Counted from the stretch's first letter, positions 1 through 10,542 are shown. The stretch: 64,000 bases of DNA from Caloramator sp. mosi_1 (GCF_028622835.1 NZ_CP117677.1:124001-188000), one strand, 5' to 3'. Program-made: numbers and translations. Notes: generated by a model from the sequence alone, not told the origin.

Positions 1-633
1 GGTTGATGAAGCAAATATATTTCAAGGGACCTTCTACTTACAAACTCAATAATTTTAGATTTTACTTCAAAGGGAAGAATTCTTTTTCCTCTTTTATATA
101 CTAACCTAAAAATAAGTATTCCAGATATGTAGTAAATGATGTATGGGAAAATAGGGTAGTAATCCAAGGATACAAATCCATAATAAACAAACCCAAAGGG
201 GATTAAAAAGGATTTGTTATTCTAATACTTTGTGCAAGCCTATAAATAAAATAAGAAATAATTTGTATCATTAGTAGCCAATAGTAATTTAGTTTATTTA
301 AAATTATAGAAAACAAAGTCATAGTTGCTAAAAAATGAAGTATCCCAAACCTTATATACTGTTCTCTAAAAACTATATAGGATATAACATTTATTAACAG
401 GGCAAAAATATATAATTTTATTGATTTTTTATTAAGTTTTTTCCTAAATTACTACTAACACCCGATACAATTATAAAAAGTAATGCCGAACTCTTACCCA
501 CATAGAACCAAAATCCATCTTCATAATTAACACCAAAACCCATAAACTCCTTTAAATCGTAAACTGTATGAAAGACCACCATAAGTGTTATTGCTAAAAA
601 TCTAAAGAAATCTACTTCCGCTATTCTTTTCAT
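1..633 (-). CDS. DUF1624 / heparan-alpha-glucosaminide N-acetyltransferase-like membrane protein (3' end outside window)
   Basis: A multi-spanning membrane protein of the DUF1624 family, related to acetyl-CoA:heparan-glucosaminide N-acetyltransferase; the bacterial substrate is unknown. The start at 633 has a GGAG box nine bases upstream and gives an MKRIAEVDFFRFLAI beginning; this RxxxxDxxRxLAI pattern followed by hydrophobic segments is typical of the family. The frame breaks near 415-425 in an A-rich run and again near 215; the other frames continue hydrophobic segments to base 1, ending at an IYLLHQ motif. It overlaps the end of the upstream activase gene, so it is probably cotranscribed with it. 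Family assignment is fairly secure, function is not. Confidence 0.6.
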
Positions 634-652
634 CTTAGAATACTCCAAATTA

Positions 653-1601
653 CTAAACAGCAATTCTGCTCCATTTTCCGCACTTATCTCCAAAATAGCC
701 TATGTTAACTTCATTTTCCTTAAGTTCCACGACCTCACACATATTAGAACATCCGTTGCACTTAATTGTATTAGGCTTTATCAAAGTATTGTGGATTCCA
801 AATCCCCTAAAGGATGTTTTACCACTTAAATTTACCTCTTCCTTTGCCAGTATTGCTGCCCCTATCGCTCCCATAACATCATAATGTTCTGGAACAAAAA
901 CCTCCATATTTAAAAGTTCTTCAAAGGCCCTTTTCATACCTATATTTGCTGCAACCCCACCTTGGAAGAATATCTTAGGCTTTATATTCTTACCCTTTGC
1001 AACATTACTTATAAAGTTTCGAGCAAGTGCACTACAAAGTCCAGCTATAATGTCCGAAACATCATAACCTAACTGTTGTTTATGTATCATATCCGATTCT
1101 GCAAAAACGGCACATCTTCCTGCTATTCTTACGGGGTTTTGGAATTTAAGGCATATTCACCAAACTTTTCAATTGGTATTTCAAGTCTTTCTGCCTGCCT
1201 ATCTAAAAAGGAACCTGTACCTGCTGCACAAACAGTATTCATAGCAAAGTCTGTTACAACACCATTTTCAATAGTTATTATTTTACTATCCTGTCCACCT
1301 ATCTCTATTATTGTTCTCACTTGTGAATCTAAATTTATTGCTGCAATAGCGTGGGAGGTAATTTCATTTTTGCGATATCTGCACCTACTAAAACCTTTGC
1401 TAAATACCTTCCACTACCTGTTGTTCCAACTGCCTTTATATCCCTATCGTTATAAAATTTACTTAACTGTAGAAGACCTTCCTGTATTACCTTTATTGGT
1501 CTTCCCTTTGTTCTTAAATATTGTTTATGAACTACATTTAAACCTTCATCTAATACAACAATGTCTGTACTAACCGAACCTACATCTATTCCTAAATACA
1601 C
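653..1601 (-). CDS. BadF/BadG/HgdC-type activase of a 2-hydroxyacyl-CoA dehydratase-like system (frameshifted)
   Basis: An ASKHA-fold ATPase of the BcrAD/BadFG family, which uses ATP to inject low-potential electrons from a [4Fe-4S] cluster into a partner enzyme. The GTG start at 1601 follows GGAGG and begins MYLGIDVGSVSTDIVV (phosphate-1 loop). GTTGSGR, then IGGQDSK, then VCAAGTGSFLD (cluster Cys loop) follow in order. The C-terminus carries FQGGVAAN and a Cys-rich tail with CNGCSNMCE and GDKCGKW. The reading frame breaks near 1325 and 1110, so three partial frames encode one protein of about 315 residues. It overlaps the COG3581-like gene upstream by about 11 bases. The substrate of the system is not shown. 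Confidence 0.8.
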
Positions 1602-2676
1602 CTCTTTTTCCTCCCCTCTATTAAATCTAAAAATGCTTCAACTCTTGTATAGTACCCTGCTTCACCTGTCATCTCATCCACTACTAAGGATAGTATTGGT
1701 ATACCGTACCTTTTTTCTATATCTGGCAATATTGCCTTGGATACAATTTCAGGCATACATCCAACAGGAAAAATTTGTATAAGACCATCAAAGCCCTTTT
1801 ATAATTCAACAATGCTTCGCCTACACATTCCTGTGCGTGTCCACCAATGCATAATTTTAAATACTGCTTAGCCTCTTTATAAATTTTACTTTTATTAATC
1901 TTTAAGGCTGATAGTGTAGTATTTTTAACCCACCAGCTTGGATAAAGAGTTCTTTTAGTTGATACCCCTAAATTCATAAGTATATCCTCTATATATAAAT
2001 TTGATAATGAATCGATTATTGTATATATTTCACCTATAATTCCTATTTTGATAGGAGTCTTAAAATTATCTATCTCAACCCTTTGAACTTTATTTTTATA
2101 TTTTTCTAAAACCCTTAATGTCTCTTGTGCCCCCTTAGCTTCTAATGCTTCTTTTTTACATCCTTTAAAAGCCTTGAAAATTCACCTTTATTTTTTTCGT
2201 ATCCAGCATAAAATCTACATTCTCTTTCTATTTCATCAATTAAATTTATTGCCTTTAATGCCATATTTAAGACCTTTAACTTCTTATAGGTTGATAGTTT
2301 ACTGTCCTTTGCCACACTGCTTAGTCTACTTAAAAATTCCTTCATTCCAATTTTTGATGGTTCATCTATTACAATGAAATTTATATGCCTTCCTAAAGAC
2401 ATAAGTACCTTCTTTTGAAGTTCACAATATTCTCCAAATCTACAGGGTCCACAACTTCCTGTTATAAGAACAGTATCTGCTCCCTTTCTATGCTTTCTAT
2501 ATAGTTTCCAATCATAATTTTAAAGGGAAGACATACATCCTCTGGCGAGTGTAAACATCCAATTTCTAATGTTTTTTAGATGATATAGGTGGTATAGTAT
2601 AATCTACACCAAGTCCTTCAAACAGTACCTTACCTGCAATGTATGTATTACCCAAGTGAGGAAATGTTATATTCAT
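1591..2676 (-). CDS. COG3581-like 2-hydroxyacyl-CoA dehydratase-related protein (frameshifted)
   Basis: Clostridial genes of this type lie between a DUF2229 protein and a BcrAD activase, as here, and are annotated as acyl-CoA dehydratase activase-related. The ATG at 2676 gives MNITFPHLGNTYIAG. Cys-rich motifs follow: CLHSPEDVCLPFK, GSCGPCRFGEYC and CIGGHAQECVGEA, likely iron-sulfur ligands. The C-terminus has DEMTGEAGYYTRVEAF, a conserved motif of the family. Breaks lie near 2575, 2405, 2140, 1980 and 1720. It overlaps both neighbours, indicating one transcript and probably one complex. The biochemical role of the family is unproven. Confidence 0.7.
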
Positions 2677-3549
2677 TTCTTGCCCTCCTCTTTAACAAAT
2701 CAACAAATGCCTCTATTCTTGTGTCAACACCTGCTTCCCCTGTATGTTCATCAATCTTTAATACGAGGTATGGAAAACTTCCTATATCCTTTTTATTAAG
2801 TCAATGGCAAAGGAATCTATACCACACCCAAAGGAGGATATATATATAATCCCATCTATTTTACCTGTTTCTACTAAAGAAATTGCACAATTGTAGCTAT
2901 TTCTTAAGAATGTCCAAAAGGCTTTTTTATTAACCTAAAGCTATAATCCTCAGGCTCAATATTATCTTCTATAAAAACTTCTACTCCATTTCCTAAGTTT
3001 TTTCAGCAAACCCATATTCACAAAATCATCGTATATTAAATACGGATGTCCAATCAGAAGCACTCTAACAGTAGGGTTTAGAATATTTATTTTATTATAT
3101 TTGTAAAGATTGCTCTTAAAACCCTCATATGCCTTTTTAAATTTCTCTTTATCTACTTTAAAGGGTTTTGTAAAGTTGTATAGAGAACTTTTTAAAGTTT
3201 TTTCATCATATGCATAAATAGTTGGACATATAATATTTTTTATATCAAGGGAGTATCTAATCATTTCTGGAAGCCTGCAAAATTTTGGACATATAAACTC
3301 GTTTTTATGTAGCTTCATTATTCTTGGAACTAAAACAATGTCACATCTATCCCTTAAATATTCAACGTGACCGTGAAATATTTTTACAGGCAAACAAGCC
3401 TCATCTACACAGTTTAATACCCCTAAATCAAGTATTTCCTTATTAGTTTTAGGGCTTACTACAGTTGTAATTCCTATTGTATGTAAAAATTCTTGTATTG
3501 CATCTCGATATTTAATATTAAGCAGTGCATTAGGGATTCCTATTATCAT
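2648..3549 (-). CDS. DUF2229 (COG3580) acyl-CoA dehydratase activase-related protein (frameshifted)
   Basis: First gene of the three-gene cluster. The ATG at 3549 gives MIIGIPNALLNIKY, the usual DUF2229 opening, followed by LNCVDEACLPVKIFHGHV and FICPKFCRLPE, conserved Cys motifs. A break near 3000 is followed in another frame by FGCGIDSFAIDLI and DEHTGEAGVDTRIEAFVD. The same DEhTGEAG motif occurs in the following gene, showing the two are distant paralogues. The exact stop depends on the frame after the last break; the one chosen overlaps the next start by 29 bases. No enzyme activity is established for this family. Confidence 0.7.
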
Positions 3550-3609
3550 ACCATCACCCTCATATTAAAATTCCTTATAAAGTATGTACAAAAAGAAACT
3601 ATTTTATAC

Positions 3610-3632
3610 AAAAAAGAGTGCAAATGCACTCT
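3610..3632 (-). terminator. Intrinsic terminator of the exonuclease III gene
   Basis: On the minus strand an AGAGTGCA / TGCACTCT stem with a two-base loop is followed by a run of six T. It begins inside the stop region of the exonuclease gene and ends just upstream of the DUF2229 gene. Confidence 0.8.
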
Positions 3633-4392
3633 ATATTTTAACCTCTATCATTATAGGGCAATGGTCTGATCCCATAACATCAGTCAATATTCTTACATCC
3701 TTTACTCTATCTATAAAATTTCTTGAAACAAAATGATAATCAATACGCCATCCTATATTCTTCTCTCTTGCCCTAAATTTATAACTCCACCACGTATATT
3801 CTACTTTATCAGGATAGAAGTATCTAAAAGTATCTATATACCCATTTTCAATAAATTTATCTATCCACGCCCTCTCTATCGGCAAAAATCCTGAATATTT
3901 TTCGTTTGCCTTTGGATTTTTTAAGTCAATCTCTCTATGGGCTGTGTTATAATCTCCACATACTATAAGTTTTTTACCCTTTTCTACTTCACCATTGCAG
4001 TAATCTAATATTGCATCATAAAACCTTAATTTATAATCTAACCTTTCATCACTCATTTGACCGTTTGGGAAATATATGTTTAAAAGAGTAAACTCCTCAA
4101 ACTCAGTTATAACAATTCTCCCCTCTCTGTCAAACTCCTCTATTCCAATTCCATACTTTACTTCCTTTGGCTTAATCTTAGTATATGTAGCAACTCCACT
4201 ATAACCTTTTTATCTGCAAAACTAAAGTATGAATAATACCCTTCAATGTTTTTTAGCTCATCCTTTAATTGATTTTCTTGTAACTTTGTTTCTTGTATAC
4301 ATAAAATATCTGGATTTTCTTCTCTTATCCATTCAAAAAATTTTTTGAGCAATCGCCCTAAGTCCATTTACATTCCAAGAATAAATCCTCAT
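3631..4392 (-). CDS. exoA: Exodeoxyribonuclease III (frameshifted)
   Basis: AP endonuclease and 3'-5' exonuclease of the EEP superfamily, acting in base excision repair. The start at 4392 gives [13 protein letters not shown], where Asn is the first metal-site residue. IQETKLQ follows with the metal-binding Glu. GDYNTAH carries the catalytic Asp and Asn, and GSDHCP at the C-terminus the catalytic Asp-His pair. Total about 253 residues, normal for the family. The frame breaks near 4345 (a run of T) and near 4195, so the protein is spread over three frames although every catalytic motif is present. It lies alone between two terminators. Confidence 0.9.
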
Positions 4393-4439
4393 CCTATCAC
4401 CTCGATTAAAATTATACCTTTATGTTACCAGAAAAAACT

Positions 4440-4465
4440 AAAAATAAAAGGCACCAATTGGTGCC
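4440..4465 (-). terminator. Intrinsic terminator of the transglutaminase-like gene
   Basis: Perfect GGCACCAATTGGTGCC hairpin followed on the minus strand by TTTTATTTTT, directly after the stop codon. Confidence 0.85.
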
Positions 4466-4466
4466 A

Positions 4467-5651
4467 TCAGTTCCACTTATGTGTTTTACTCATCTCTTCA
4501 TCTGTTTTTAAGAAATAGTCATACCTTACCATATTTTTGTTTGGATAACCATTTATAACTGGGTCATCAAAGGTAACATCTACGTGTAGCCAACTATCTC
4601 CTACCTTTACTTTATTCCAAGCGTGACCTTCACCATCGGCTATTCCAATAACTATGATTGACTCTATTCCAAAATACTTTGTTAATCTTTGAAAAGCTGA
4701 TGAATAACCACCACATATTGTTTTATTTGTAGTTAGTGCATAGTAGGCGTGTGAATCCCTTGCATATTGCACCTCATCACCCGTCTTTAAAAAATCGACA
4801 TCATAACTAAAATTGTAGGCTACATAATCGTGGATTACTTTTATTTTCTCTTCTGTAGTTTTTGCTTCATTTACTTTATTTTCAATTTTTGAAGCTGCAT
4901 TTTTAACTACTTCATATAATCCTAAATTCATTTTCAATATTTCCTGCTGTGGCAAAACATATCCAAAATATATTGTCGTTCCTTTTGAGTCTGATGAATA
5001 TTTTATTTGTCTAAGATATGCAAAATCTGAATAAGAATAAAGTACATCCTCTATAGCATTAGAAAGAGTTTTTATGTCACCTGAATAAAGAGACTTGTCT
5101 ATAAAAATTGAATTTTTACCTTCAAAAATTGCCTTTGCAATTTCATAATTTAATTTATTAACATTTTCCTTGTCTTTTTCTAAAAGAAAGAAATCTATAC
5201 TTTGTGAATAGGATTCTAAACTTACTGTGGCTTGTCCATTATCTTTTGTTAAAACAGGTGACGTATCAGTTTTTTTATACTGTACATTTAGAGAATAACC
5301 AATAAACACCCTCTTCTTTTTATTAACCCTATAGTGTTTCTTTATACTTAGTTTTTCAACATTATTAACACCCTTTGCTGCATTCACTGCCTTTGTCAAA
5401 GCAGTATCTGCTATTTTTTCATTATAACCATTAGATGATAAAACTATGACGGGTGCCTTCTTTTTCATTTGAACATTTAAAACAGTTGTATATCTGTTTG
5501 TAAGTAAATCTACATACCCTATTTTTACAGCATAGACTTTATAGTTATTAATATTTTTGCTATAGCCTTTAGCTAATGTAATATCAGAAGTTAAGGTAAA
5601 TAATAAAATTAATATTAGAAGTAGCGTTTGTAATTTAAAAAGTTTTTTCAT
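4467..5651 (-). CDS. Secreted transglutaminase-like (cysteine protease-fold) protein
   Basis: A 394-residue protein with an N-terminal signal peptide (KK start, hydrophobic stretch to about residue 27, cleavage near LAKG). The first 240 residues show no recognised domain. The C-terminal part is a transglutaminase-like domain: TICGGYSSAFQ supplies the catalytic Cys, GEGHAWNKV the His and HVDVTFDDP the Asp. Such domains in Gram-positives act on cell-surface or peptidoglycan-linked proteins as protease or transglutaminase; the substrate here is unknown. The frame is intact, unlike most genes in the window. It stands alone, with its own terminator and a divergent spore gene upstream. Confidence 0.85.
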   Translation of the reverse strand: MKKLFKLQTLLLILILLFTLTSDITLAKGYSKNINNYKVYAVKIGYVDLLTNRYTTVLNVQMKKKAPVIVLSSNGYNEKIADTALTKAVNAAKGVNNVEKLSIKKHYRVNKKKRVFIGYSLNVQYKKTDTSPVLTKDNGQATVSLESYSQSIDFFLLEKDKENVNKLNYEIAKAIFEGKNSIFIDKSLYSGDIKTLSNAIEDVLYSYSDFAYLRQIKYSSDSKGTTIYFGYVLPQQEILKMNLGLYEVVKNAASKIENKVNEAKTTEEKIKVIHDYVAYNFSYDVDFLKTGDEVQYARDSHAYYALTTNKTICGGYSSAFQRLTKYFGIESIIVIGIADGEGHAWNKVKVGDSWLHVDVTFDDPVINGYPNKNMVRYDYFLKTDEEMSKTHKWN

Positions 5652-5817
5652 CCCACCACCCCTTTTTTTATTTTCTATTTAATTATTATTTTAATTTGAC
5701 TAATTTTTAAATTCAATATACCAAACACAATATTAACAATGTAATTTTAAACTTAATATCACTTTTTTCATATATTAGAATATATTAGTATTAGTTAGGG
5801 TTTTATGGGGTGATTAT

Positions 5818-6260
5818 ATGCCGCTATCTGATAGAGAAATGTTTGCAAGGCTCATTAAATGTGAAGCTGAAGGAGAAGGCGAATATGGAATGAAGGCTGT
5901 AGCTACTGTTGTAATGAATAGAGTACACATAAGCTATGGAGAATATTTTAGAATATGTCAAGGTAGCCTTCGTCGTGTTATACTTCAGCCTTTTCAATTT
6001 ACCTGTGCTATGACAACAGTATACGGACAATATAATGCTCAAAATATATACAATATGCGTCCCGATGATTTCCATTACCAGATTGCAGACTGGGCTTTAT
6101 CTGGAAACAAATTATCTGGTGTAGGTAGTGCTCTTTGGTACTACAATCCCTTTAGTCCTGTTTGTGCAACTTACTTTCCAAAACCAAAACAGGTATATAT
6201 GTAACAAGAATTGCAAAACACTGTTTCTATAACCCAACCCCATTGTATGCAAAAACTTGA
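5818..6260 (+). CDS. cwlJ: CwlJ/SleB-type spore cell wall hydrolase (frameshift near C-terminus)
   Basis: Hydrolase_2 family enzyme that degrades spore cortex peptidoglycan during germination. The ATG at 5818 is preceded by GGGGTGAT. The N-terminus is typical: DREMFARLIKCEAEGE, with the catalytic Glu, then VVMNRV. The unshifted frame stops at 6204, but one base around 6190 restores RIAKHCFYNPTPLYAKT and a stop at 6260, matching the usual CwlJ ending. It lacks the peptidoglycan-binding and signal regions of SleB, so it is closer to CwlJ. The next gene encodes GerQ, which CwlJ needs for localisation in Bacillus (family knowledge). Confidence 0.8.
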
Positions 6261-6276
6261 TATAAGGAGGTCCTTT

Positions 6277-6652
6277 ATGAGCAAAAAATTCAAATGAACC
6301 TGTACAGGAGAAGAATGTAAATTTAGAGGCTGAACCTGTTTATTTTGTTCCAACCTTTTATCGTTATCCTTGCCCCTTTGTTGATGACAGACAAGAGGAT
6401 TTGACCTTTGATCCTCAAACCGCAATGGATGATCCAACTCTAAAGAACATAAACTTCACTCAAGCCTACTTAAGAACACAAATAGGGAAAAAGGTAAAGA
6501 TAGACTTTTTAATTGGAACTAATCTATTTATTGATAAGGAAGGTATACTGCTTGAAGTTGGTGTAAGCTATATTGTAATAAGAGAAACTACTTCAAATGC
6601 AAAGGTTATGTGTGATTTCTATTCAATAAGATTTGTAACAATATTTGAATAG
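6277..6652 (+). CDS. gerQ: GerQ-like spore coat protein (frameshift near N-terminus)
   Basis: GerQ is a spore coat protein required for CwlJ activity in Bacillus. The start at 6277 follows a strong AAGGAGG seven bases upstream. The first frame runs MSKKFK and stops; one base in the following A run gives MSKKNSNEPVQEKNVN and then a Pro/Tyr-rich stretch (FVPTFYRYPCPF). The GerQ domain occupies the last 65 residues: QAYLRTQIGKKVKIDF, a VGVSYIVIRE strand, and YSIRFVTIFE at the end. Seventeen bases separate it from the cwlJ gene, so the two are an operon. Confidence 0.8.
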
Positions 6653-6654
6653 CA

Positions 6655-6692
6655 TTAACCCCAAAAGGTGCTGATGCACCTTTTGGGGTTAA
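6655..6692. terminator. Bidirectional terminator between gerQ and the dehydrogenase gene
   Basis: A 17-base-pair stem, TTAACCCCAAAAGGTGC with its complement and a TGAT loop, between two convergent genes. It overlaps the stop codon of the minus-strand gene. Confidence 0.85.
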
Positions 6693-7630
6693 TATCCTTT
6701 AATAATATCAACAATATTTAGAAGTTCTCTTCCATCAACGTATCTTTTCATATTTTCATAGATAATATTATATCTTCTTTCATTTCTCATTTCTGAAACC
6801 CAAGAATTGTGGGAGTTATAATTATATTTTCAATATCCCAAAGAGGGCTGTCTTGTGGAAGAGGTTCTTCTTCAAAAACATCTAATGCAGCCTTTTTCAC
6901 CTTACCTTCCTTTACAGCACAAATAAGTGCATCTGTATCAATTACACTTCCCTTGCAATATTCACCAAATAAACCCCATCCTTCATACTATTTATTAACG
7001 CACTATCTATTAGATGGTATGTTTCCTTTGTTAATGGCACTGAAACTACAACAAAATCACAAATCGCTACTACCTTTTAATTTCACTTAAACTGTAGCAC
7101 TCGTCGAAATAATCAACTTTCCTTCCTTTAGTATTTACTCCAAGTAATTTTACATCAAACCCCCTTAACCTTTTTGCAGCCTCCTGTGCTATTGTACCTG
7201 TTCCTATAAAAGTAACTGTTTTGTTAAATAGTTCTAAAATACTTGTATCTATTTTCCATTTTCTCTCCTTTTGTTTTTCATAAAACTCTCGACTGTTTTT
7301 TATCATCTCAAGCATCTTTAAAACTATCCATTCACCCATAGGAATGCTGTATCCACCTTTATTGTTTGTAACTATAATATTTCTTGCTAAAACTATATCC
7401 TTTGGAATCTGATCTATTCCGATACTTGAAAGCTGAATCCATTTGAGCTTTTTCATAAAGCTTATATCCAATGTTAAGAAGGGATTATAGCACACAAGCA
7501 CCTCTACATCATCAAACTCATCCTCATAAACTACTGTATTTTCATTTCGTATCAAGATTTCATACCCTAAATCCTCAATCCTCTTCATTTTCTCGCTGCC
7601 ATAATCATAAGTGAAAAGAGCCTTTATCAT
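6689..7630 (-). CDS. D-isomer-specific 2-hydroxyacid dehydrogenase family protein (three frameshifts)
   Basis: NAD(P)-dependent reduction of a 2-oxoacid to a D-2-hydroxyacid is the family reaction; the substrate here is unknown. The N-terminal substrate domain is followed by FIGTGTIAQEAAKRL (nucleotide-binding loop, near residue 140). Later frames give VNIAR-SVIDTDAL with the catalytic-region Arg, DVFEEEPLP with the Glu, and TPH-NSWVSE with the catalytic His. Breaks occur near 7075, at the CCC run at 6950-6952 (a fourth base restores NIARG), and near 6807 (a fourth C restores TPHN). With these repaired the protein is about 314 residues, the usual length. Confidence 0.8.
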
Positions 7631-7714
7631 AAAATCACCCCCTATATTTAATTATACTAAATTTAGATACAAAGTTATAATATCAAAAGTTTTATATCTG
7701 ATAGCATTTATAAC

Positions 7715-7747
7715 TTAAAAAGCCAGCAGAAACCACCTCTGCTGGCT
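7715..7747 (-). terminator. Intrinsic terminator of the NadR-like ATPase gene
   Basis: AGCCAGCAGA / TCTGCTGGCT, a ten-base-pair stem with a seven-base loop, then TTTT on the minus strand. Confidence 0.85.
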
Positions 7748-7754
7748 ATAACTT

Positions 7755-8335
7755 TTATGCACCCTTTTCTTCTTTATTTTTTTAGATAGTCCTATTATCT
7801 CAAATATCTTCTTAGCTCTTTCCTTTGTTGAACCATCTAACGTAATATAAGGTACATTTTCGGCATCTAAGAAATGCTTTACTGCTTCATCTACCTTAAT
7901 AGCAGTCTCTTCATCCTGCCATCTCACTCCATCCCTTTCATATCCAAATTCTCTTGGTAGGAAAAAGATGTAATCATACTTTGGAAGATCTCTTATTGCA
8001 AGGGCATAGAGATCCTTTAATATCTCAATTTCTTTTGTTGTTCTTTTCTTGTTACCAAGCATAAATCTTCCATAGATGTATGGTAAAAATGTAGCATAGT
8101 CTGTAATTGCATAATCAAATACTTCAAGCTCGTTTTCTAATCTTGCTTGACCAAGATAAATACCATATTGTTCTGCAAGGTGTTCAATCATTCCCTTGTC
8201 CTTAAGATATTCTGTTGAATATTCAGTAGCACATCCAACATTTAATCCCATAATCTTCATTTCTGCATATAGATATTGAATAAGTGTTGTTTTTCCACAT
8301 CTTGGACCACCAATAATTGCTATTCTTACAGGCAC
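7755..8335 (-). CDS. NadR/AAA_28-type P-loop ATPase
   Basis: A P-loop NTPase of the NadR-kinase/AAA_28 group. IIGGPRCGKTTLIQYLY near residue 10 is the Walker A motif; DYIFFLPREF near residue 120 is the Walker B region, and YERDGVRW and DETA-like motifs are typical of nicotinamide riboside kinase-like domains. The GTG at 8335 is chosen because GGAG lies eight bases before it; the GTG at 8344 is too close. Without correction the frame runs through the terminator hairpin; one base in the A run near 7765 gives a KKKGA end and a stop at 7755. No NMN adenylyltransferase domain is present, so it is not full NadR. Confidence 0.65.
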
Positions 8336-8465
8336 TTCACTCACTCCATAACTTAATTTTTTATTTTAGAAAAAAGCAATTTCTATTATATCAGCTTAAC
8401 TTCATACATTCAATAACGAAAATTATATTATTAATTTTTTTATAATTTGTTATATAAAGATAATT

Positions 8466-9602
8466 TTAATCTACTATTCTTTTTGGTGGTAATGGTCCAA
8501 AATATTGATATAGATAGCAAAGAAGCTTACCGTTATAGAGTTTTCTATTTTTATCTGCCTTCTTTCCGAACAATTTTTCAAAATCTAAGTGGTTTGTTAA
8601 TATAAAATAGGACCAAGAATCTAATTTACTAAATACCTCTCCCATCTTTCTATATAACTTTTCAACCTGTTTCAGCTCGCCTATTCTTTCACCATAAGGA
8701 GGATTACAAATAATACAACCATACCTTTTCTTAGAACTTAACTCCTCCATAGGAAGTTTTTGAACAAAAACTAAATCCTCAACTCCTGCCCTTTTTATAT
8801 TTTCCCTTGCAACCTTTAATACTTTTCCATCAATGTCTTGACCTAATAGTTTAAACTCTAAATCATTAACTTCACTCTTTGCCTTTTCCCTAATTTGACT
8901 CCATATATTTCTATCTATATGTGCCCAATTTTCTGCATCAAAACTTCTATTTAAACCAGGTGCAATGTTTTTACCTATTAGTGCAGCTTCAATTAGGATT
9001 GTTCCTGAACCGCAAAATGGATCAATTAACTGTCTATCTGGCGTCCACTTACTTAAAAGAACCATTGCTGCTGCTAAAGTCTCCTTCAAAGGTGCCTCTC
9101 CTGCCATAGTTCTATATCCTCTTTTATGTAGTCCTACACCCGATGTATCGAGACTTATTGTTGCAATATCCTTTAAAAGTGCAACCTCTATTTTATATGT
9201 AGGCCCATCTTCACTAAACCAATCTGTTTTATATTTTCTCTTCATTGATTCAACGACTGCCTTTTTAACAATTGCCTGACAGTCTGAAACGCTAAAAAGC
9301 TTTGATTTTACGGATTTTCCTATAACGTGCATCTTTGCATTTTTAGGAAGAAAATCTGGAAAATTTATAGATAGTGTTCCTTGAAAAAGATCCTCAAAGG
9401 TTTCTGCCCTAAACTCTTTTAACCTAATATATACCCTGTCTGCAGTTCTTAGATACATATTTAATTTTGCAATGTCCTCATCGTTTCCCTTCAATGTAAC
9501 CTTTCCATTTTCAACTTTATAATCATTATAACCTAATGCTTTAAGTTCACTTGCTGTAACAGATTCTATTCCAAAGGCAGTAGTTAATACTATATCGTAC
9601 AT
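8466..9602 (-). CDS. THUMP-domain RNA methyltransferase, RlmL/YpsC type
   Basis: Class I SAM-dependent RNA methyltransferase, probably N2-guanine methylation of 23S rRNA like the N-terminal half of RlmL. It is intact at 378 residues. A THUMP domain lies around residues 45-160, and the Rossmann domain starts with LIDPFCGSGTILIEAA (SAM-binding loop, near residue 190). LGQDIDGKVLKVARENI follows, and IICNPPYGERIG (NPPY catalytic motif) is near residue 300. The ATG at 9602 is preceded by AAAGGAGAG. It is transcribed alone, divergent from the aminotransferase gene. Confidence 0.9.
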   Translation of the reverse strand: MYDIVLTTAFGIESVTASELKALGYNDYKVENGKVTLKGNDEDIAKLNMYLRTADRVYIRLKEFRAETFEDLFQGTLSINFPDFLPKNAKMHVIGKSVKSKLFSVSDCQAIVKKAVVESMKRKYKTDWFSEDGPTYKIEVALLKDIATISLDTSGVGLHKRGYRTMAGEAPLKETLAAAMVLLSKWTPDRQLIDPFCGSGTILIEAALIGKNIAPGLNRSFDAENWAHIDRNIWSQIREKAKSEVNDLEFKLLGQDIDGKVLKVARENIKRAGVEDLVFVQKLPMEELSSKKRYGCIICNPPYGERIGELKQVEKLYRKMGEVFSKLDSWSYFILTNHLDFEKLFGKKADKNRKLYNGKLLCYLYQYFGPLPPKRIVD

Positions 9603-9705
9603 TTTATCTCTCCTTTATCTATATTCTTCATATATCATATCCCAAATATAACTTATTTTGCAATAATAATGATATTAGTGTAAAATATCTTACGAGGTGA
9701 TTAAA

Positions 9706-10522
9706 ATGGGAGAAGCTGTTTTAAAATATTTTTGCACAATGGAAAAGAATATGAGGTTAATAATTTTGATAGCATATACAAGGAAGTATCTCCAAGTATA
9801 TATGAAGTTATAAGATTAATCAATGGAAAGCCTGTATTTTTAGAGGACCATATTGAAAGATTAAATAACTCTGCCAAACTATTAAATGTAGACTTTTATG
9901 CTGAAGTGGATAATATCGGAAAACAGATTATACAATTGGCAAAACTAAACGATATTCAAAATTATAATGTGAAAATAATAGTAAACAACTTTAATAATCC
10001 AGATATTTATTTGTTTTTTATTAAATCTGTTTATCCTTCAGATGAAGCTTATAAAGATGGAGTTAAAACAACTCTATATAAGGCAATAAGAGAAAATCCT
10101 AATGCAAAGGTTATAAATGCAACATTAAGGAAAAAATAAATAAACATCTTGAGGAAAACAATCTATATGAGGCTATACTTGTAAACAATTTTGATGAGAT
10201 AACAGAGGGAAGTCGTTCAAATATATTTTTTATAAAGGGTAGCAAATTATATACTGCACCTAAAGAGGATGTTTTAGTTGGAATTACAAGAATAAAAGTT
10301 ATAGAGATTGCTAATAAATTAGGATTTGAGGTTGTTGAAGATAAGATAAAAGTAAGTCAAATTAGTGAATTTGAAGCTTGCTTTTTAACCGGCACTTCAC
10401 CAAAGGTACTTCCAATATCATATATTGATTCTTATGCCTACAATGTAAACAATGATATTCTTAGAAACATAATGAGGGAATATGATAAAATGATTAATAA
10501 TGAACCTCTCTATGTTAAATAA
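9706..10522 (+). CDS. Class IV aminotransferase (BCAT / aminodeoxychorismate lyase fold), frameshifted
   Basis: PLP fold-type IV enzyme; members are branched-chain or D-amino acid aminotransferases or 4-amino-4-deoxychorismate lyases. The start at 9706 follows GAGGTG. After a break in the T run near 9730 the frame continues FLEDHIERLNNSAK, and TLRKK near residue 140 is the region of the PLP lysine. A second break at 10135 (A run) leads to EITEGSRSNIFFI and LVGITR, both conserved in the family, then FLTGTSPKVLPI. Total about 271 residues. A separate pabC lies with pabAB at 22 kb, so this copy more likely acts as an aminotransferase. Confidence 0.75.
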
Positions 10523-10533
10523 ACATAGAGAGG
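10505..10533. terminator. Bidirectional terminator between aminotransferase and mbx operon
   Basis: CCTCTCTATGTT / AACATAGAGAGG stem with a five-base loop. It overlaps the aminotransferase stop codon and closes the minus-strand mbx operon ten bases after its last stop. Confidence 0.75.
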
Positions 10534-10542
10534 CTTACTTTA

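Noticed and set aside
7715..7754. C-terminal SYSQQRWFLLAF extension of the NadR-like ATPase
   Set aside because: It is the translation of the terminator hairpin; a one-base correction restores a stop at 7755.
9706..10522. A second pabC
   Set aside because: A pabC coupled to pabAB exists at 21946-22686; this solitary class IV enzyme is more safely called an aminotransferase of unknown specificity.
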